Part shown: in pieces, positions 34,688-44,261 of the stretch
Position numbering within the stretch: the stretch's first letter is position 1
Layout of the letters: every line of letters starts with the position of its first letter
Assembly: GCA_016865505.2 (NCBI GenBank)
Contig: AP025252.1
Location: 5,602,137-5,666,136 of the forward strand
Direction: 5' to 3'
Source of the DNA: Bryobacterales bacterium F-183
Lineage (GTDB): Bacteria; Acidobacteriota; Terriglobia; Bryobacterales; Bryobacteraceae
DNA: 64,000 nt
Position numbers and translations under genes: made by a program
The notes under the pieces: generated by a model
What the model was told of the DNA's origin: nothing
Database searches by the model: none
What the model saw: the letters and a program-made list of their open reading frames with translations, nothing else

Positions 34688-35479
34688 CTAGGCGTTACTC
34701 GCGGCGCGGGTTGCGGCCAGTTCATGATCGAACGCTTCGAGCTTGGCGCGGAGCAGCTTGGGATTCATGCCTTCGGCAATGCCCAGGACGCCTTCGAGCT
34801 TGAGTTCCGACAGCGCGGTGTGTTCTTCCACGCGCGCCTTGATCTTGGCGGCCATGGGCAAAAAGAAGATGTTGGCGAACGCAACGCCGTACACGGTGGC
34901 GACGAAGGCGACGGCGATGCCGTGGCCAACTTCATCGATGTTGGCGAGGTTCTTCATGACCTGGATCAGACCGAGGACGGCGCCAATGATGCCGATGGTG
35001 GGCGAGTAGCCTCCGGCCGCTTCGAAGACTTTGGCTTCCGCATGGGCGCGAGCTTCTTCTCCGGCCATTTCAAGCTCCATCATGCGGCGGATCTCCATAA
35101 AGTCTGTACCGTCGACGGCGAGGGCGAGGGCCTTGCGAAGGAAGGGGTCGTCGATACGGCTGGCCTGATCGTCGAGCGAGACGATGCCGTTTTTGCGAGC
35201 TTCTCCGGCAAGGCGAATGATTTCGTCGATGAGCTCCGAGGGTTTTTGGAGGTCTTCGGACCAGATGGATCTGACGCGGCGGAAAGCTCCGATGAGAACG
35301 CGGACGGGCGTTGCGATCATCACGGCGCCAATGGTGCCGCCGAGGACGATCACAGCGGCAGTATACTGCGCGATGTCGCGAACTTCGCCTTTTTCGAGAA
35401 GGAGACCACCAACGATTGCTGCGACGGCTATGACTACACCGGTGATGGTGGAGAAGTCGATACGGGTTTTGACAGCCAT
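34688..35479 (-). CDS. motA: Flagellar motor stator protein MotA
   Basis: A 263-residue stator subunit with four membrane helices. Features of the MotP/PomA-like group are visible: N-terminal DFSTITGVVIAVAAIVGGLLLE, the large cytoplasmic loop with FLRKALALAVDG, and GGYSPTIGIIGAVLGLI with the conserved Pro in helix 3. It lies six bases after flbD and upstream of motB, and implies that the organism can swim; the rest of the flagellar genes are outside the window. Confidence 0.95.
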   Translation of the reverse strand: MAVKTRIDFSTITGVVIAVAAIVGGLLLEKGEVRDIAQYTAAVIVLGGTIGAVMIATPVRVLIGAFRRVRSIWSEDLQKPSELIDEIIRLAGEARKNGIVSLDDQASRIDDPFLRKALALAVDGTDFMEIRRMMELEMAGEEARAHAEAKVFEAAGGYSPTIGIIGAVLGLIQVMKNLANIDEVGHGIAVAFVATVYGVAFANIFFLPMAAKIKARVEEHTALSELKLEGVLGIAEGMNPKLLRAKLEAFDHELAATRAASNA

Positions 35480-35485
35480 ATGCCG

Positions 35486-35758
35486 CTACTCACTTCCCTT
35501 TTCGAAAGGGGGCGTATCTGGATGTACCAGCGCGTTGGCAGAGAAGCGGGCCGAGGCGGCTGTTGCGAGAGGGCAACCCCCATGGATGAGTTGGCGGTAT
35601 TCCACGACCTTGCGGATGATTTCATCCGCCGATTCGCGCACTACGAGCTTTTGTCCGCCGGTGAGGTGCACGACCGTGTCGGGTGTTGTCTCGATCTGCT
35701 CAATGAGATCGGCGTTGACAACAAGTCCCAACTTGTTGATTCGGGTGAGATGGATCAT
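35486..35758 (-). CDS. flbD: FlbD-family flagellar protein
   Basis: A 90-residue protein beginning MIHLTRINKLGLVVNADLI and continuing EQIETTPDTVVHLTGGQKL, which is the FlbD consensus. FlbD is a small protein encoded in flagellar operons, often near motA. The ATG at 35758 is chosen because it begins the conserved motif; a longer frame upstream is chance. The C-terminal 25 residues (after YRQLIHGG) extend past the usual end and look disordered. Confidence 0.88.
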   Translation of the reverse strand: MIHLTRINKLGLVVNADLIEQIETTPDTVVHLTGGQKLVVRESADEIIRKVVEYRQLIHGGCPLATAASARFSANALVHPDTPPFEKGSE

Positions 35759-35814
35759 TGCCGCTTGAAGACATATCGGCGGCGGGAGGTGGGGTTTTAG
35801 GAGGGAGTGGATGT

Positions 35815-35838
35815 GAAAGGGCCCTTGCAGGCCCTTCC
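35815..35838 (-). terminator. Hairpin after the 36557 secreted-protein gene
   Basis: AAGGGCC at 35817-35823 pairs with GGCCCTT at 35830-35836 around a six-base loop. It separates the secreted-protein gene from the flbD operon. The T run is weak. Confidence 0.5.
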
Positions 35839-35849
35839 AAATACAGGGA

Positions 35850-36557
35850 CTATTGCCTTCCGGCGCGGGCGGCTGTGACGCGATCGACGAGGGTCTTAAA
35901 GGTAGCGGGGAGCATACCGGAACCATCGATGAAGAGCTTGTAGGTTCCGCCGGTGAAGGGCTTGACTTCGAGCTCGTAGGGGTTCTTTTGCTTGATTTCC
36001 TGAATCGAGCTATATTCCCAGCGGCGGGAGTGTCCCACTTCGTCGACCGATTCGTAGCTCAACTGATTGGCCGAGATAATGAGGCGGCCTTTGCAGGTGC
36101 CACGGAAGTGATCGTGGCGAGCCTCGAAGGTTTCCGTCGCGGCCTGTGTCGCGGGGACGCCGGTGGGCGCGGGGGCTGGAGCGGAAACGGGAGCACCGCT
36201 GCCATACCAGGAGGTGATGGCGGCAGCATCTGTGGGTACGACGGCGCGAAAGACTGCGCGGGTAGAGGTACCGGAGCCGTCGGGCATGGGGTCACGGAAC
36301 TGGACGGTGATGTTGGCGCCTTCGGTGGTCACGTTGCTGAGTTCGCCCTTGGTAGCGGCGAACGAGGATTCGACCTTGGTGTCGTCCACGTACACAATGT
36401 GGTTGCCGAGTAAGAGCAACTTGCCGGTCGTGGTACCGAAGGGGATCGCGCGTTCCACGGGAACGGCCCGGGCTATGGGCCCGGACGACTGCGCAAAGAC
36501 GGACATCGCCGCCAGAGCGCAAATGAGCGGAACACCTGCGACTGTCAGATTCTTCAT
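35850..36557 (-). CDS. Secreted protein, unknown function
   Basis: A 235-residue exported protein with signal peptide MKNLTVAGVPLICALAAMSVFAQ. Two beta-rich segments flank an Ala/Pro linker at about 120-140; the C-terminal part (FRGTCKGRLIISANQLSYESV, shortened) looks like a small PH-like or beta-barrel domain. I recognise no family name. TAAAAT lies exactly six bases before the ATG with no ribosome-binding site, so the message may be leaderless. Confidence 0.72.
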   Translation of the reverse strand: MKNLTVAGVPLICALAAMSVFAQSSGPIARAVPVERAIPFGTTTGKLLLLGNHIVYVDDTKVESSFAATKGELSNVTTEGANITVQFRDPMPDGSGTSTRAVFRAVVPTDAAAITSWYGSGAPVSAPAPAPTGVPATQAATETFEARHDHFRGTCKGRLIISANQLSYESVDEVGHSRRWEYSSIQEIKQKNPYELEVKPFTGGTYKLFIDGSGMLPATFKTLVDRVTAARAGRQ

Positions 36558-36563
36558 AGTTGT

Positions 36564-36569
36564 ATTTTA
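36564..36569 (-). promoter_or_regulatory. -10 candidate of the 36557 gene
   Basis: TAAAAT on the minus strand, followed by six bases and the ATG at 36557. No clear -35. Confidence 0.4.
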
Positions 36570-37439
36570 CCGTCGCGTTGCAAAGCCAGCGGCTTCGAGT
36601 TGCTCCGACAACTGGGTTTGTTGGGCGTCGGAAAGCGAACGTCGCGGGGGTACGCAAGCGCCCATATCGAGTCCACGCCACGTGAGGATTTGCTTGAGCG
36701 CAGGGAACAGAGGATAGCCGAGGACGATGGTGATCAGTTGATTGGCGCGGTCCTGGAGGCGGCGGGCTTCGGCCCAGTTGCCTTGTTGGGTTGCATTGTA
36801 GATTCCAAGGAAGAGACCGGGTTCGATGTTGTAGATACTGCCGACGCCGCCGCAGGCGCCCATGAGGAGTCCTGCAGCGAGGACCTCGTCGTGGCCGTTC
36901 CAGACGAACTTTTGTAGTTCGAGTGGGATGCGGCTCAAGGTGTAGAGGTCAAAGCTGGTGAATTTAACGCCGGCGACATTGGGGATGGCGCAGAGGCGTT
37001 CGAGGTGGGCGTAGGTGGATACGGCTGGAGCGGAGGCCGGAAAGAAGTAGAGGATCAGCGGTAGCGAAGTGGCGGCGGCGAGGGTCTGGTAGTAGCTTTC
37101 GATGTCGTCGAAGGAGAAAGGTCCCGGTGGAGCGATGCTACTGATGGCGTGGGCTCCGGCTTTTTCGGCGTGTTTGGCGAGGCGTACGGCAGTGGCGGTG
37201 GAGTTGGCGCCGACGTGAACGATGATCTTGCGGCCGGCGGGCGTCGATTTGACGGTGGCTGCGGTGAGGTCTTCACGAAGCTGAGGGTCGAGCAGGAGGC
37301 CCTCTCCGGTAGAGCCTGCGATGTAGACGCCCTGGCAACCTGCGTCGTAGATGCGGTGGAGCGAGGCTTCGAGGGTGGCCTGATGGAGCGTGCCGTCCTG
37401 GGCGAGAGGCGTGAGCAGGGCCGGGTAGATGCCGTTCAT
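36567..37439 (-). CDS. DapA-superfamily aldolase, N-acetylneuraminate-lyase-like
   Basis: A 290-residue (beta/alpha)8 aldolase. Schiff-base Lys159 lies in GVKFTSFDLY, and GSTGEG at 42-47 and Tyr131 are also in place. The GVKFTS...LY context is closer to N-acetylneuraminate lyase than to DapA, and a true dapA is encoded at 12617. Likely it cleaves or forms a 2-keto acid sugar; the actual substrate is open. ATG 37439 is chosen over a TTG four codons upstream because GAGGA lies six bases before it. It is divergent from padR. Confidence 0.87.
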   Translation of the reverse strand: MNGIYPALLTPLAQDGTLHQATLEASLHRIYDAGCQGVYIAGSTGEGLLLDPQLREDLTAATVKSTPAGRKIIVHVGANSTATAVRLAKHAEKAGAHAISSIAPPGPFSFDDIESYYQTLAAATSLPLILYFFPASAPAVSTYAHLERLCAIPNVAGVKFTSFDLYTLSRIPLELQKFVWNGHDEVLAAGLLMGACGGVGSIYNIEPGLFLGIYNATQQGNWAEARRLQDRANQLITIVLGYPLFPALKQILTWRGLDMGACVPPRRSLSDAQQTQLSEQLEAAGFATRR

Positions 37440-37482
37440 AAGAATCCTCAAAAAAGATAGCGAACCGTTGGTTAGCTTTTAC

Positions 37483-37522
37483 GTCTACACATGTAGACTG
37501 TCAACTTAGGTAGAATCTCTAC
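37483..37522. promoter_or_regulatory. Two inverted-repeat operators in the padR promoter
   Basis: GTCTACA-CA-TGTAGAC (37483-37498) is a perfect inverted repeat, and GTAGA-ATC-TCTAC (37510-37522) is a second one covering the -10 candidate TAGAAT (37511-37516). Both share the half-site GTAGA. Position over a promoter suggests autoregulation by PadR, and the divergent aldolase gene could be controlled too. Confidence 0.6.
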
Positions 37523-37530
37523 ATATCCGT

Positions 37531-37860
37531 ATGAGCGAGCCGAAATCCGACCTCCTGCAGGGAACCCTGGACCTTTTGATTCTGAAGACGCTGGCGCTGG
37601 AGCCGTTGCACGGCTACGGGATCGCGCAGCGAATTCTGGCGGCATCGAGGGAGACGCTGCAGGTACAGCAGGGGTCGCTGTATCCGGCGTTGCACCGGAT
37701 GCAACGGAAGGGTCTGATTACGTCCAAGTGGAAAGAGTCCGATAGCGGGCGGATGACGAAGATCTATTCGCTGACTGCGGCTGGGCGGAAGCAGTTGGGC
37801 GCGGAGTTGGAGCAGTGGGAGCGCTACTCACAGTCGATTGCGTGGGTGTTGCAGTCGTAG
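37531..37860 (+). CDS. PadR-family transcriptional regulator
   Basis: A 109-residue winged-helix regulator of the short PadR-s2 type: LLQGTLDLLILKTLALEPLHGYGIAQRI at the N-terminus (quoted in part), then QQGSLYPALHRMQRKGLI (recognition helix and wing) and YSLTAAGRKQLGAE. It stands 24 bases before the ADOP permease gene, the standard acidobacterial pairing, and probably represses it. Two palindromes in its promoter are candidate binding sites. Confidence 0.94.
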   Translation: MSEPKSDLLQGTLDLLILKTLALEPLHGYGIAQRILAASRETLQVQQGSLYPALHRMQRKGLITSKWKESDSGRMTKIYSLTAAGRKQLGAELEQWERYSQSIAWVLQS

Positions 37861-37884
37861 CTTTTTCCGGGAGGAACTCTTTGT

Positions 37885-40602
37885 ATGCGTTTTCCATGGC
37901 AGAAGGAACAGGATGAGTTGGATGCCGAGTTACGGCACCACATGGACGAACTGGTTGCCGAGTATGTCGCGCAGGGGATGACGGAGGCAGAGGCTCGTCG
38001 GCGGGCACGGCGCGAGTTCGGCGCGAGTACGGCGTTGGTGAAGGATCAGTGCCAGGATGAGAGCCGGTGGGCCTGGATGACAGGGCTGCGGCAGGATGTG
38101 GTGTTTGGCTGGCGGATGATTCAGAAGACGCCGGTGGTGTCACTGGCGGCGGTGCTGTCATTGGCGATCGGCATCGGGTCGAATACGGCGATCTTTTCGT
38201 TGATGCAGACGGCTTTGTTCCAAACGATTGCGGTGCCGGCGCCGGAGCAGATCTCGCTGGTCCATTGGCAGGTGCAGGGCCGTGCGAAGACGAAAGCGGA
38301 TCGCGTGTTCGCGGGTGCGTCCGGCAGCATGTACCCGATTGAAGGTGGCGGCGGTGGGATGGTTGCGAACTTCTTTTCCGGGTTCGGCTATGAAGCGGTA
38401 CGTGACGCGGCAGCGCCCTTGGGCAAGTTGGCCGCCTACATGTTCCCGCAGGATGTGAGCGTCCAGTATCAGGGGCAGACGCAAGTGGTGCAGGCGCGTC
38501 CGGTGAGTGGCGACTTTTTTGATGTACTGCAGTTGCGCCCGGCCATGGGGCGCCTGTTTCAGATGAGCGACGATTCACCTGGCGCGACGCCGACGGTTGT
38601 GGTGTCCCACCGGTATTGGCGTACCGTGCTGGCGTCGGATGCGAAGGCTATTGGGCGTAGCTTACGAATCAGCAACCGGAATTATGAATTGATTGGCGTG
38701 CTGCCGGAGAGCTTTGGCGGCATCAGTACGGGCGAGAACGTACAGGCTTATCTGCCGCTGCAGCAGGATCCACGGGTGTTGGAGATCCCGAAGGAAGGGC
38801 CGAAGTTTCACGACTTTCAGAATCGGATGCACTGGTTTTTGCAGGTGATCGCGCGGCGGGCTCCGGGGGTGAGCACCGAAGCCTTGCAGCAGCGGTTGGA
38901 GTCGGCATTTCCGGCTGCGTGGGAAAGGCGAGCGATGAAGGCTGAGTTTACGCCGCACATCCGGCTGGATGATGGGTCGCGCGGATTGGGCGATCTGCGG
39001 CGGCAGTTCCAGCAGCCGATGTACGTGCTGCTGGGGTTGGCTGGGATCATGCTGCTGATCGCATGCGCGAACATCGCGAACCTGATGCTGGCAAGGGCGG
39101 ATGCACGCAAAAAAGAGGCGGCGATACGGTTGTCGCTGGGGTGTAGCCAGGCGCGGTTGCTGCGGCAGTTTTTGACGGAGAGCGCAATTCTGGCAGCGCT
39201 TGGTGGCGTTTTGAGCGTCGTGTTTGCGTTGGGTACGGCAAGGGCATTGGTGACGTTGACGCCGTCGCGAGAGCCTCTGGTGTTGGATATCGGGCTGAAC
39301 TGGGAATTGCTGTTGTTCACAATGGGTGCGACGGTGTTTACCGTGGCACTTTTCGGCATATTTCCGGCCATGCGAGCCACTCGCGTCGATACGTCTCCGG
39401 CTTTGAAGGAAGGCGGCGGGAGCGCAGGCGGGGCGGCCCATTCCTGGTGGACGCCGGGCAAACTGCTCGTGGTCGCGCAGGTGGCGTTCGCACTGTTGCT
39501 CGCCGCATCCGCAGCGCTGTTTACGCGGAATCTACAACGGATTATCAGTACGGACGCGGGATTCGAACGCGGCAACATGATTGTGTTCGATTTGAAGCCA
39601 GGGCAGACCGGATATTCAGAAGCGGCGCTGCGGAACTTTTATGCGGAGGTGCAGCGGACCATTGCCGAGGCGCAGGGTGTACAGTCGGCATCGCTGGCGG
39701 AGATCCGGCCGATGAATCAAGGCGGCAACTGGAGTTCGGTGCGGATGGCGGGCAGTAAGGGCAAAGAGAACGACACAGCGGTGAATCGCGTGACGCCTGA
39801 GTACTTTCAAACGTTCGGTGTAACGCTTAAGGCCGGGCGTGAGTTCCGCAGAGCGGAGCAGGTTCGTAATGCAACGGTTTGCATTGTCAGTGAGGATCTG
39901 GCGAAGGCAATGGGCGAGGGAATGTCGCTGTTGGGCAAGAGCATCGCATTTAGCGATCCAAATAGTACGCCGATGGAAGTAGTGGGGATCGCGGCGAACC
40001 TGAACTATGCCGATTTGAAAGAGCGTCCGAACGTGGTGTATTTACCGTTTACGGCAGAGGCAGAGTCTGCGACGGTGGTGGTGCGTACGGGGGCGGCGCC
40101 ATATCTAGTTTTGCCGTTTGTCCGTGAGGCCGTGCGTAAGGTGGACGCGAATCTGCCGCTGGTCGATCCGTACACGATGGAGGAATTGGTGAACAATGGG
40201 CTGCGGAGTGAACGGATGTTCGCGTATCTGTGCGGTGCATTCGGCGTGCTTGCCGTCCTGCTGGCATCGATCGGACTGTACGGTGTGATTTCCTACGCGG
40301 TGTCGCGGCGGCGGAACGAGATCGGGATACGGATGGCACTGGGTGCGACCAAGCCTTCTGTGGTCCGGCTGGTGTTGCGCGACGGGCTGATTCTGACGTC
40401 GCTTGGAGTGCTGTTGGGTGCGCCCGCGATCTACTACGGGTCGCAATTTGTGGAGAAGACACTGAGCGATATGAAGGCGCTGGATCCGGTGTCGTTAGTA
40501 ACGGCGGCATTGACCCTGCTGGCGGCGGCGTTTGTAGCGGCTTTGTTACCGTCACTTCGGGCTGCGGCGACGGACCCTGTAAACGCTCTCAGACAGGAGT
40601 GA
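37885..40602 (+). CDS. ADOP-family duplicated ABC permease (MacB/FtsX type)
   Basis: A 905-residue permease. An N-terminal soluble helical part (DELDAELRHHMDELVAEYVA) precedes a MacB-like periplasmic domain and two FtsX modules: helix 1 at about 88-110, a three-helix block at about 375-500, a second signal-anchor helix near 530, and a final three-helix block at about 775-900. This is the acidobacterial duplicated orphan permease pattern; it has no ATPase of its own. Ribosome-binding site GGGAGGAA is good. The ATPase partner may be encoded elsewhere. Confidence 0.93.
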   Translation: MRFPWQKEQDELDAELRHHMDELVAEYVAQGMTEAEARRRARREFGASTALVKDQCQDESRWAWMTGLRQDVVFGWRMIQKTPVVSLAAVLSLAIGIGSNTAIFSLMQTALFQTIAVPAPEQISLVHWQVQGRAKTKADRVFAGASGSMYPIEGGGGGMVANFFSGFGYEAVRDAAAPLGKLAAYMFPQDVSVQYQGQTQVVQARPVSGDFFDVLQLRPAMGRLFQMSDDSPGATPTVVVSHRYWRTVLASDAKAIGRSLRISNRNYELIGVLPESFGGISTGENVQAYLPLQQDPRVLEIPKEGPKFHDFQNRMHWFLQVIARRAPGVSTEALQQRLESAFPAAWERRAMKAEFTPHIRLDDGSRGLGDLRRQFQQPMYVLLGLAGIMLLIACANIANLMLARADARKKEAAIRLSLGCSQARLLRQFLTESAILAALGGVLSVVFALGTARALVTLTPSREPLVLDIGLNWELLLFTMGATVFTVALFGIFPAMRATRVDTSPALKEGGGSAGGAAHSWWTPGKLLVVAQVAFALLLAASAALFTRNLQRIISTDAGFERGNMIVFDLKPGQTGYSEAALRNFYAEVQRTIAEAQGVQSASLAEIRPMNQGGNWSSVRMAGSKGKENDTAVNRVTPEYFQTFGVTLKAGREFRRAEQVRNATVCIVSEDLAKAMGEGMSLLGKSIAFSDPNSTPMEVVGIAANLNYADLKERPNVVYLPFTAEAESATVVVRTGAAPYLVLPFVREAVRKVDANLPLVDPYTMEELVNNGLRSERMFAYLCGAFGVLAVLLASIGLYGVISYAVSRRRNEIGIRMALGATKPSVVRLVLRDGLILTSLGVLLGAPAIYYGSQFVEKTLSDMKALDPVSLVTAALTLLAAAFVAALLPSLRAAATDPVNALRQE

Positions 40603-40610
40603 CGCTTCGA

Positions 40611-40616
40611 TATAAT
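40611..40616 (+). promoter_or_regulatory. -10 candidate of the beta-helix gene
   Basis: TATAAT, eleven bases before the ATG at 40628, giving a leader of only about five bases. No convincing -35. Confidence 0.4.
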
Positions 40617-40627
40617 CGGCCTCGCCG

Positions 40628-42544
40628 ATGAAACTACTGTTACTGTTCTCCACGGCCGGTCTTCTGTTGTGCGCGCAAAACGCCACGGAGGCCGGCCGTT
40701 TTACTGTCGAACACCCGACCTTGTTGAACCTGGGGTTTGAGTGGTCCATCAAGGGCGATGCGAATCGTAATGCGTCTGTGAAGGTCGAGTACCGGAAGAG
40801 CGGAGATGCGGCTTGGAAGAGTGCGCTGCCGCTGGTTCGCATTGGCGGCGAGCATATCTTTCGTGTACGCGAGAACCTCGACTATAAGGTTCCTGATGGG
40901 TTTGCGGGCAGCATCCTGAACTTGCAGCCGGACACTGAGTACGAGTGCCGGTTGCAGATGGCCGATCCCGATGGGCTGAGCGGTACGGCATCGCACACGG
41001 TGAAGGTACGGACGCGGGGCGAGCCGATGGCGTCGACGAAGGGGCAGACGCGGCATGTGTATTCGCCGGATTATCAAGGTCCGAAGTTGGAGCCCCATTT
41101 CACAAGCCTGATGCAGGCGTACTATGGCGCGGGGCTCGGGGATTGGAGCGTAGTTTGGGAACGGCGAGTGAAGCCAGGGGATACCATTCTGGTGCATGCG
41201 GGGTTGTATCGGCCGGAGAAACAGAACTACGTCGACCCGATGATGACGCCGTTTGACGGTACGATCACGTTGACGGGTAAGGGTACGAAAGAGTTGCCCA
41301 TCACCATTAAAGGCGCGGGGGACGGTGAAGCGATCTTTGACGGTGGCGGTAGCGGACGGATGTTTGATCTGATGGCGACCGAACATCACATCTTTGAGGG
41401 CCTGACGTTTCGCAATGCGGACGTCGCGATGTTTGCGGGTGCCAAAGAGGTTTTGGGCGCGGTGGCGTTGACGGTGAAGAATTGCCGCTTTGAAGGCGTC
41501 GGGTTTGGTGTTTGGACGGAATACGCGGGGTCGAGCGATTTCTATATAGCGGATAACTTGTTTCTTGGTCGTGATGACCGGTTCCGACTGATTGGATGGA
41601 CGGGTCCGCTGTGGGGCTACGTGGGGCCGTACGGGTCGCACTTGTTGAATAGCTATTACGCGGTGAAGGTGTATGGACCGGGGCATGTGATTGCGCATAA
41701 CGCGATTGCGTATTTTCACGATGCGATTGGGATTTCGACGTACGGTACGCCGCCCGAGGATCCGGATCGGCGCGCGTCGTCGATTGATATCTACAACAAC
41801 GACCTGCATATGTTTGGCGATGATTTTGTGGAGACCGATGGCGGCGTCCACAACATCCGCGTGTTCAACAATCGCGGGGTGAATGCGGCGCATGGCGGGT
41901 ACAGTTCGCAGCCTGTTTTCGGGGGTCCCGTGTACTTTATGCGGAACATCCTGTATCACCAGCCAACGGGGGTCGCGTTCAAGTTTTCGGCGAAGCCTGC
42001 GGGGTTATTTGTGTACCACAACACGCTGATTGGCGAGCAGACGGTACGTGATCCATCGTCGAACATGCATTACCGGAACAATCTGTTTTTGGGTCGCGAT
42101 ACGCCCGAGCGCGGCATTATGACTTGGGCAAACATGAACACGGTGTACAGCAGCGATTACAACGGGTACAGGCCGAATAAGGGTGTGGACAAGCAGTACA
42201 CGTGGATCGCGCCGCCGGATTATGACAAGCCGCAGACGTTTGCCACCTTGGCGGAGTTCCGAAAGGCGACGGGGCAAGAGTCGCATGGGATTGAGGTGGA
42301 CTTCGACATCTTTGCGAAGCCGATGAAGGCGCCGTCGCCTTTGAACCGGCATGCGGTGTATCACGCGATGGATTTGGACTTTCAGTTGAATCCTGCGGGT
42401 AAGGCTGTGGATGCCGGGGTTGCGATCCCGACGGTGAATGAAGATTTCAGCGGGAAAGCCCCGGATTTGGGCGCGCTGGAGGTCGGCAAGCCGCTGCCGA
42501 AGTGGGGTCCGCGGTGGCTGACGTGGCAGCCGTTTTACCGGTGA
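40628..42544 (+). CDS. Secreted right-handed parallel beta-helix protein
   Basis: A 638-residue exported protein (signal peptide MKLLLLFSTAGLLLCAQ). An N-terminal fibronectin-III-like domain lies at about 25-135, and a beta-helix region at about 175-500 shows the right-handed repeat style (FEGLTFRNADVAMF; NCRFEGVGFGVW; FYIADNLFLG). The fold is shared by polysaccharide lyases and glycosidases of plant and microbial polymers. No catalytic set can be assigned by eye. Its stop overlaps the start of the ABC ATPase gene. Confidence 0.82.
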   Translation: MKLLLLFSTAGLLLCAQNATEAGRFTVEHPTLLNLGFEWSIKGDANRNASVKVEYRKSGDAAWKSALPLVRIGGEHIFRVRENLDYKVPDGFAGSILNLQPDTEYECRLQMADPDGLSGTASHTVKVRTRGEPMASTKGQTRHVYSPDYQGPKLEPHFTSLMQAYYGAGLGDWSVVWERRVKPGDTILVHAGLYRPEKQNYVDPMMTPFDGTITLTGKGTKELPITIKGAGDGEAIFDGGGSGRMFDLMATEHHIFEGLTFRNADVAMFAGAKEVLGAVALTVKNCRFEGVGFGVWTEYAGSSDFYIADNLFLGRDDRFRLIGWTGPLWGYVGPYGSHLLNSYYAVKVYGPGHVIAHNAIAYFHDAIGISTYGTPPEDPDRRASSIDIYNNDLHMFGDDFVETDGGVHNIRVFNNRGVNAAHGGYSSQPVFGGPVYFMRNILYHQPTGVAFKFSAKPAGLFVYHNTLIGEQTVRDPSSNMHYRNNLFLGRDTPERGIMTWANMNTVYSSDYNGYRPNKGVDKQYTWIAPPDYDKPQTFATLAEFRKATGQESHGIEVDFDIFAKPMKAPSPLNRHAVYHAMDLDFQLNPAGKAVDAGVAIPTVNEDFSGKAPDLGALEVGKPLPKWGPRWLTWQPFYR

Positions 42545-43266
42545 TCGAGTGCCGGGGTGTCTCGTGCCGGTACGGCGATACGGTGGCAGTGGACAAACTG
42601 GACCTGAAGGTCGCGCAGGGTGAGTTGTGTGTCCTGCTGGGGCCGAATGGCGCGGGGAAGTCCACGACGGTGAAGATGCTGGCGGGCTTGATCGAGCCTG
42701 CGATCGGCACCGTCACGATTCATGGGGTGAAGCCGTGTAACGCCAAGGCGCGGTTGGGCGTGCTGCCGGAGAACCTGGGTTTGATTGATGACCTGACGGT
42801 GGAGGAGCACCTGTGGCTGTCGGCTGGTGTGTACAACGTGCCGTCGCCAGAGGAGCGGATTGAGCAGTTGCTGCAGTTGCTGGGGCTGAGCCGGGGTCGC
42901 GCGACGTTTGCCCGTGAGTGTTCGCATGGGATGCGCAAGAAGACGGCGTTTGCGATGGCCGTGTTGCACAACCCGCGGGTGTTGATCCTGGATGAGCCGT
43001 TTGAGGCGATTGACCCGGTGAGTACGCGGATGATGATGGATGCGCTGACGCAGGCTGCGGCACGGGGTACGACGGTGTTTCTGACGTCGCATGTACTGGC
43101 GGTGGTGGAAGAGATCGGGCATCGATTTCTGTTGTTTCGCAATGGGCGGATTGTCCTGGATGAACGCCGGGAGATGATGTCCCGTCCGCTGGCTGAGCTG
43201 TACTTTGAATTGGTGGAGGCGCCGGTTACCGAAAGGCTGGAATGGCTGGGTTGCGACCCGTCCTAG
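42541..43266 (+). CDS. ABC transporter ATP-binding protein
   Basis: A 241-residue ATPase of ABC-2 type. Walker A is GPNGAGKST, the signature is degenerate (ECSHGMRKK instead of LSGGQ), Walker B is RVLILDEPFEAIDP. The GTG at 42541 overlaps the TGA of the beta-helix gene (GTGA), a coupling used by other genes here; a start 39 bases earlier is possible. It overlaps the permease gene by 25 bases. Probably a homodimer serving that permease. Confidence 0.9.
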   Translation: MIECRGVSCRYGDTVAVDKLDLKVAQGELCVLLGPNGAGKSTTVKMLAGLIEPAIGTVTIHGVKPCNAKARLGVLPENLGLIDDLTVEEHLWLSAGVYNVPSPEERIEQLLQLLGLSRGRATFARECSHGMRKKTAFAMAVLHNPRVLILDEPFEAIDPVSTRMMMDALTQAAARGTTVFLTSHVLAVVEEIGHRFLLFRNGRIVLDERREMMSRPLAELYFELVEAPVTERLEWLGCDPS

Positions 43267-44261
43267 GTGCGCTGCGGAAGGCGTGGGGAAGGTCCGCGGC
43301 CGGGATCCGGAGCGTCACCGGGAACAACATGACGTACCTCGGGTTCACGCTGTTATTCATGATGGCGCCGAGCGCGATGGTGTTCTTTTCGATCCTGATG
43401 GCGCTGGTGTTGTTCCTGCCTTCGAGTGGAGATCCGCTGGCGTTGATTCCAGCGGAGCGGTTCGCACTGTGGCCATTGCCGGAGAGGTCGCGATGGTTGT
43501 TGCGGCTGGTTACGCCTTGGTTGAACCCATTGGCGTGGCTGATGGTGGCGGGGTTGATCTGGAAGCGAGTGGGGTTCGATCTGTGGGCGGCGGTGACCGC
43601 GATCTTTCTGTTGGGATTCTTTGCGTCGCACTTGCCCGGGCAGAAGCAGCGGTTGGGACGGCCGTGGTTTGCGAGCGTGGGTCCGATGGGGCAGATCGCG
43701 AAGTTGCATCTGCGGCAGATACGCGCGTCGCTGGACTTTTGGTGTGCGCTGCTGCTGGCCGTGCCGTCGTTGGGGTTCCGGCTTGCGGGACGTTTGGATG
43801 CGGCGGCTGACCTGCCTTTGACATTGGTGATCCTCATCATCCTGTCGACGATTGGCGTGACGTTATTCGGAATGGACGGCGCGGGCGGACTGACGAGGTT
43901 CGCGCTGTGGCCGCTTGCCGGGTGGCGAGTGTTGTTCGCCAAGGGGGTGCCGTTTGTGGGCGTGGCCGTTGCCTGTACGCTGCATCTTGCGCCATTGGCT
44001 GCGTTCGGCGGGGCGCTGTTGTTGCTGGCGGTGGGACACTTCCGGTCACTCGCGTACACAGGGCAGCAGATGCGATGGAGGTTCCGCGCGGGGCACGGGT
44101 TCGCAATGGCGATGTTGCAGATGGTGTCAGCGATCCTGGCCGCGAGCGCCGTGGACCGGTTCAGCAAATGGGCGTTGCTGGTGTGCCTGGCGATCTACGG
44201 CGCGTTGTTGTGGTGGTGCGGGCGACGGCTTAGTCAGCGAATGGGATGGCTGGAATCGTAG
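43242..44261 (+). CDS. ABC transporter membrane subunit
   Basis: A 339-residue protein with about 8-9 membrane helices (for example [20 protein letters not shown] and [19 protein letters not shown]). Its start lies inside the end of the ATPase gene, so the pair forms one transporter. It does not closely resemble any permease family I can name, so the substrate is unknown. It converges on the enolase-superfamily gene with a 32-base overlap. Confidence 0.8.
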   Translation: MAGLRPVLGALRKAWGRSAAGIRSVTGNNMTYLGFTLLFMMAPSAMVFFSILMALVLFLPSSGDPLALIPAERFALWPLPERSRWLLRLVTPWLNPLAWLMVAGLIWKRVGFDLWAAVTAIFLLGFFASHLPGQKQRLGRPWFASVGPMGQIAKLHLRQIRASLDFWCALLLAVPSLGFRLAGRLDAAADLPLTLVILIILSTIGVTLFGMDGAGGLTRFALWPLAGWRVLFAKGVPFVGVAVACTLHLAPLAAFGGALLLLAVGHFRSLAYTGQQMRWRFRAGHGFAMAMLQMVSAILAASAVDRFSKWALLVCLAIYGALLWWCGRRLSQRMGWLES

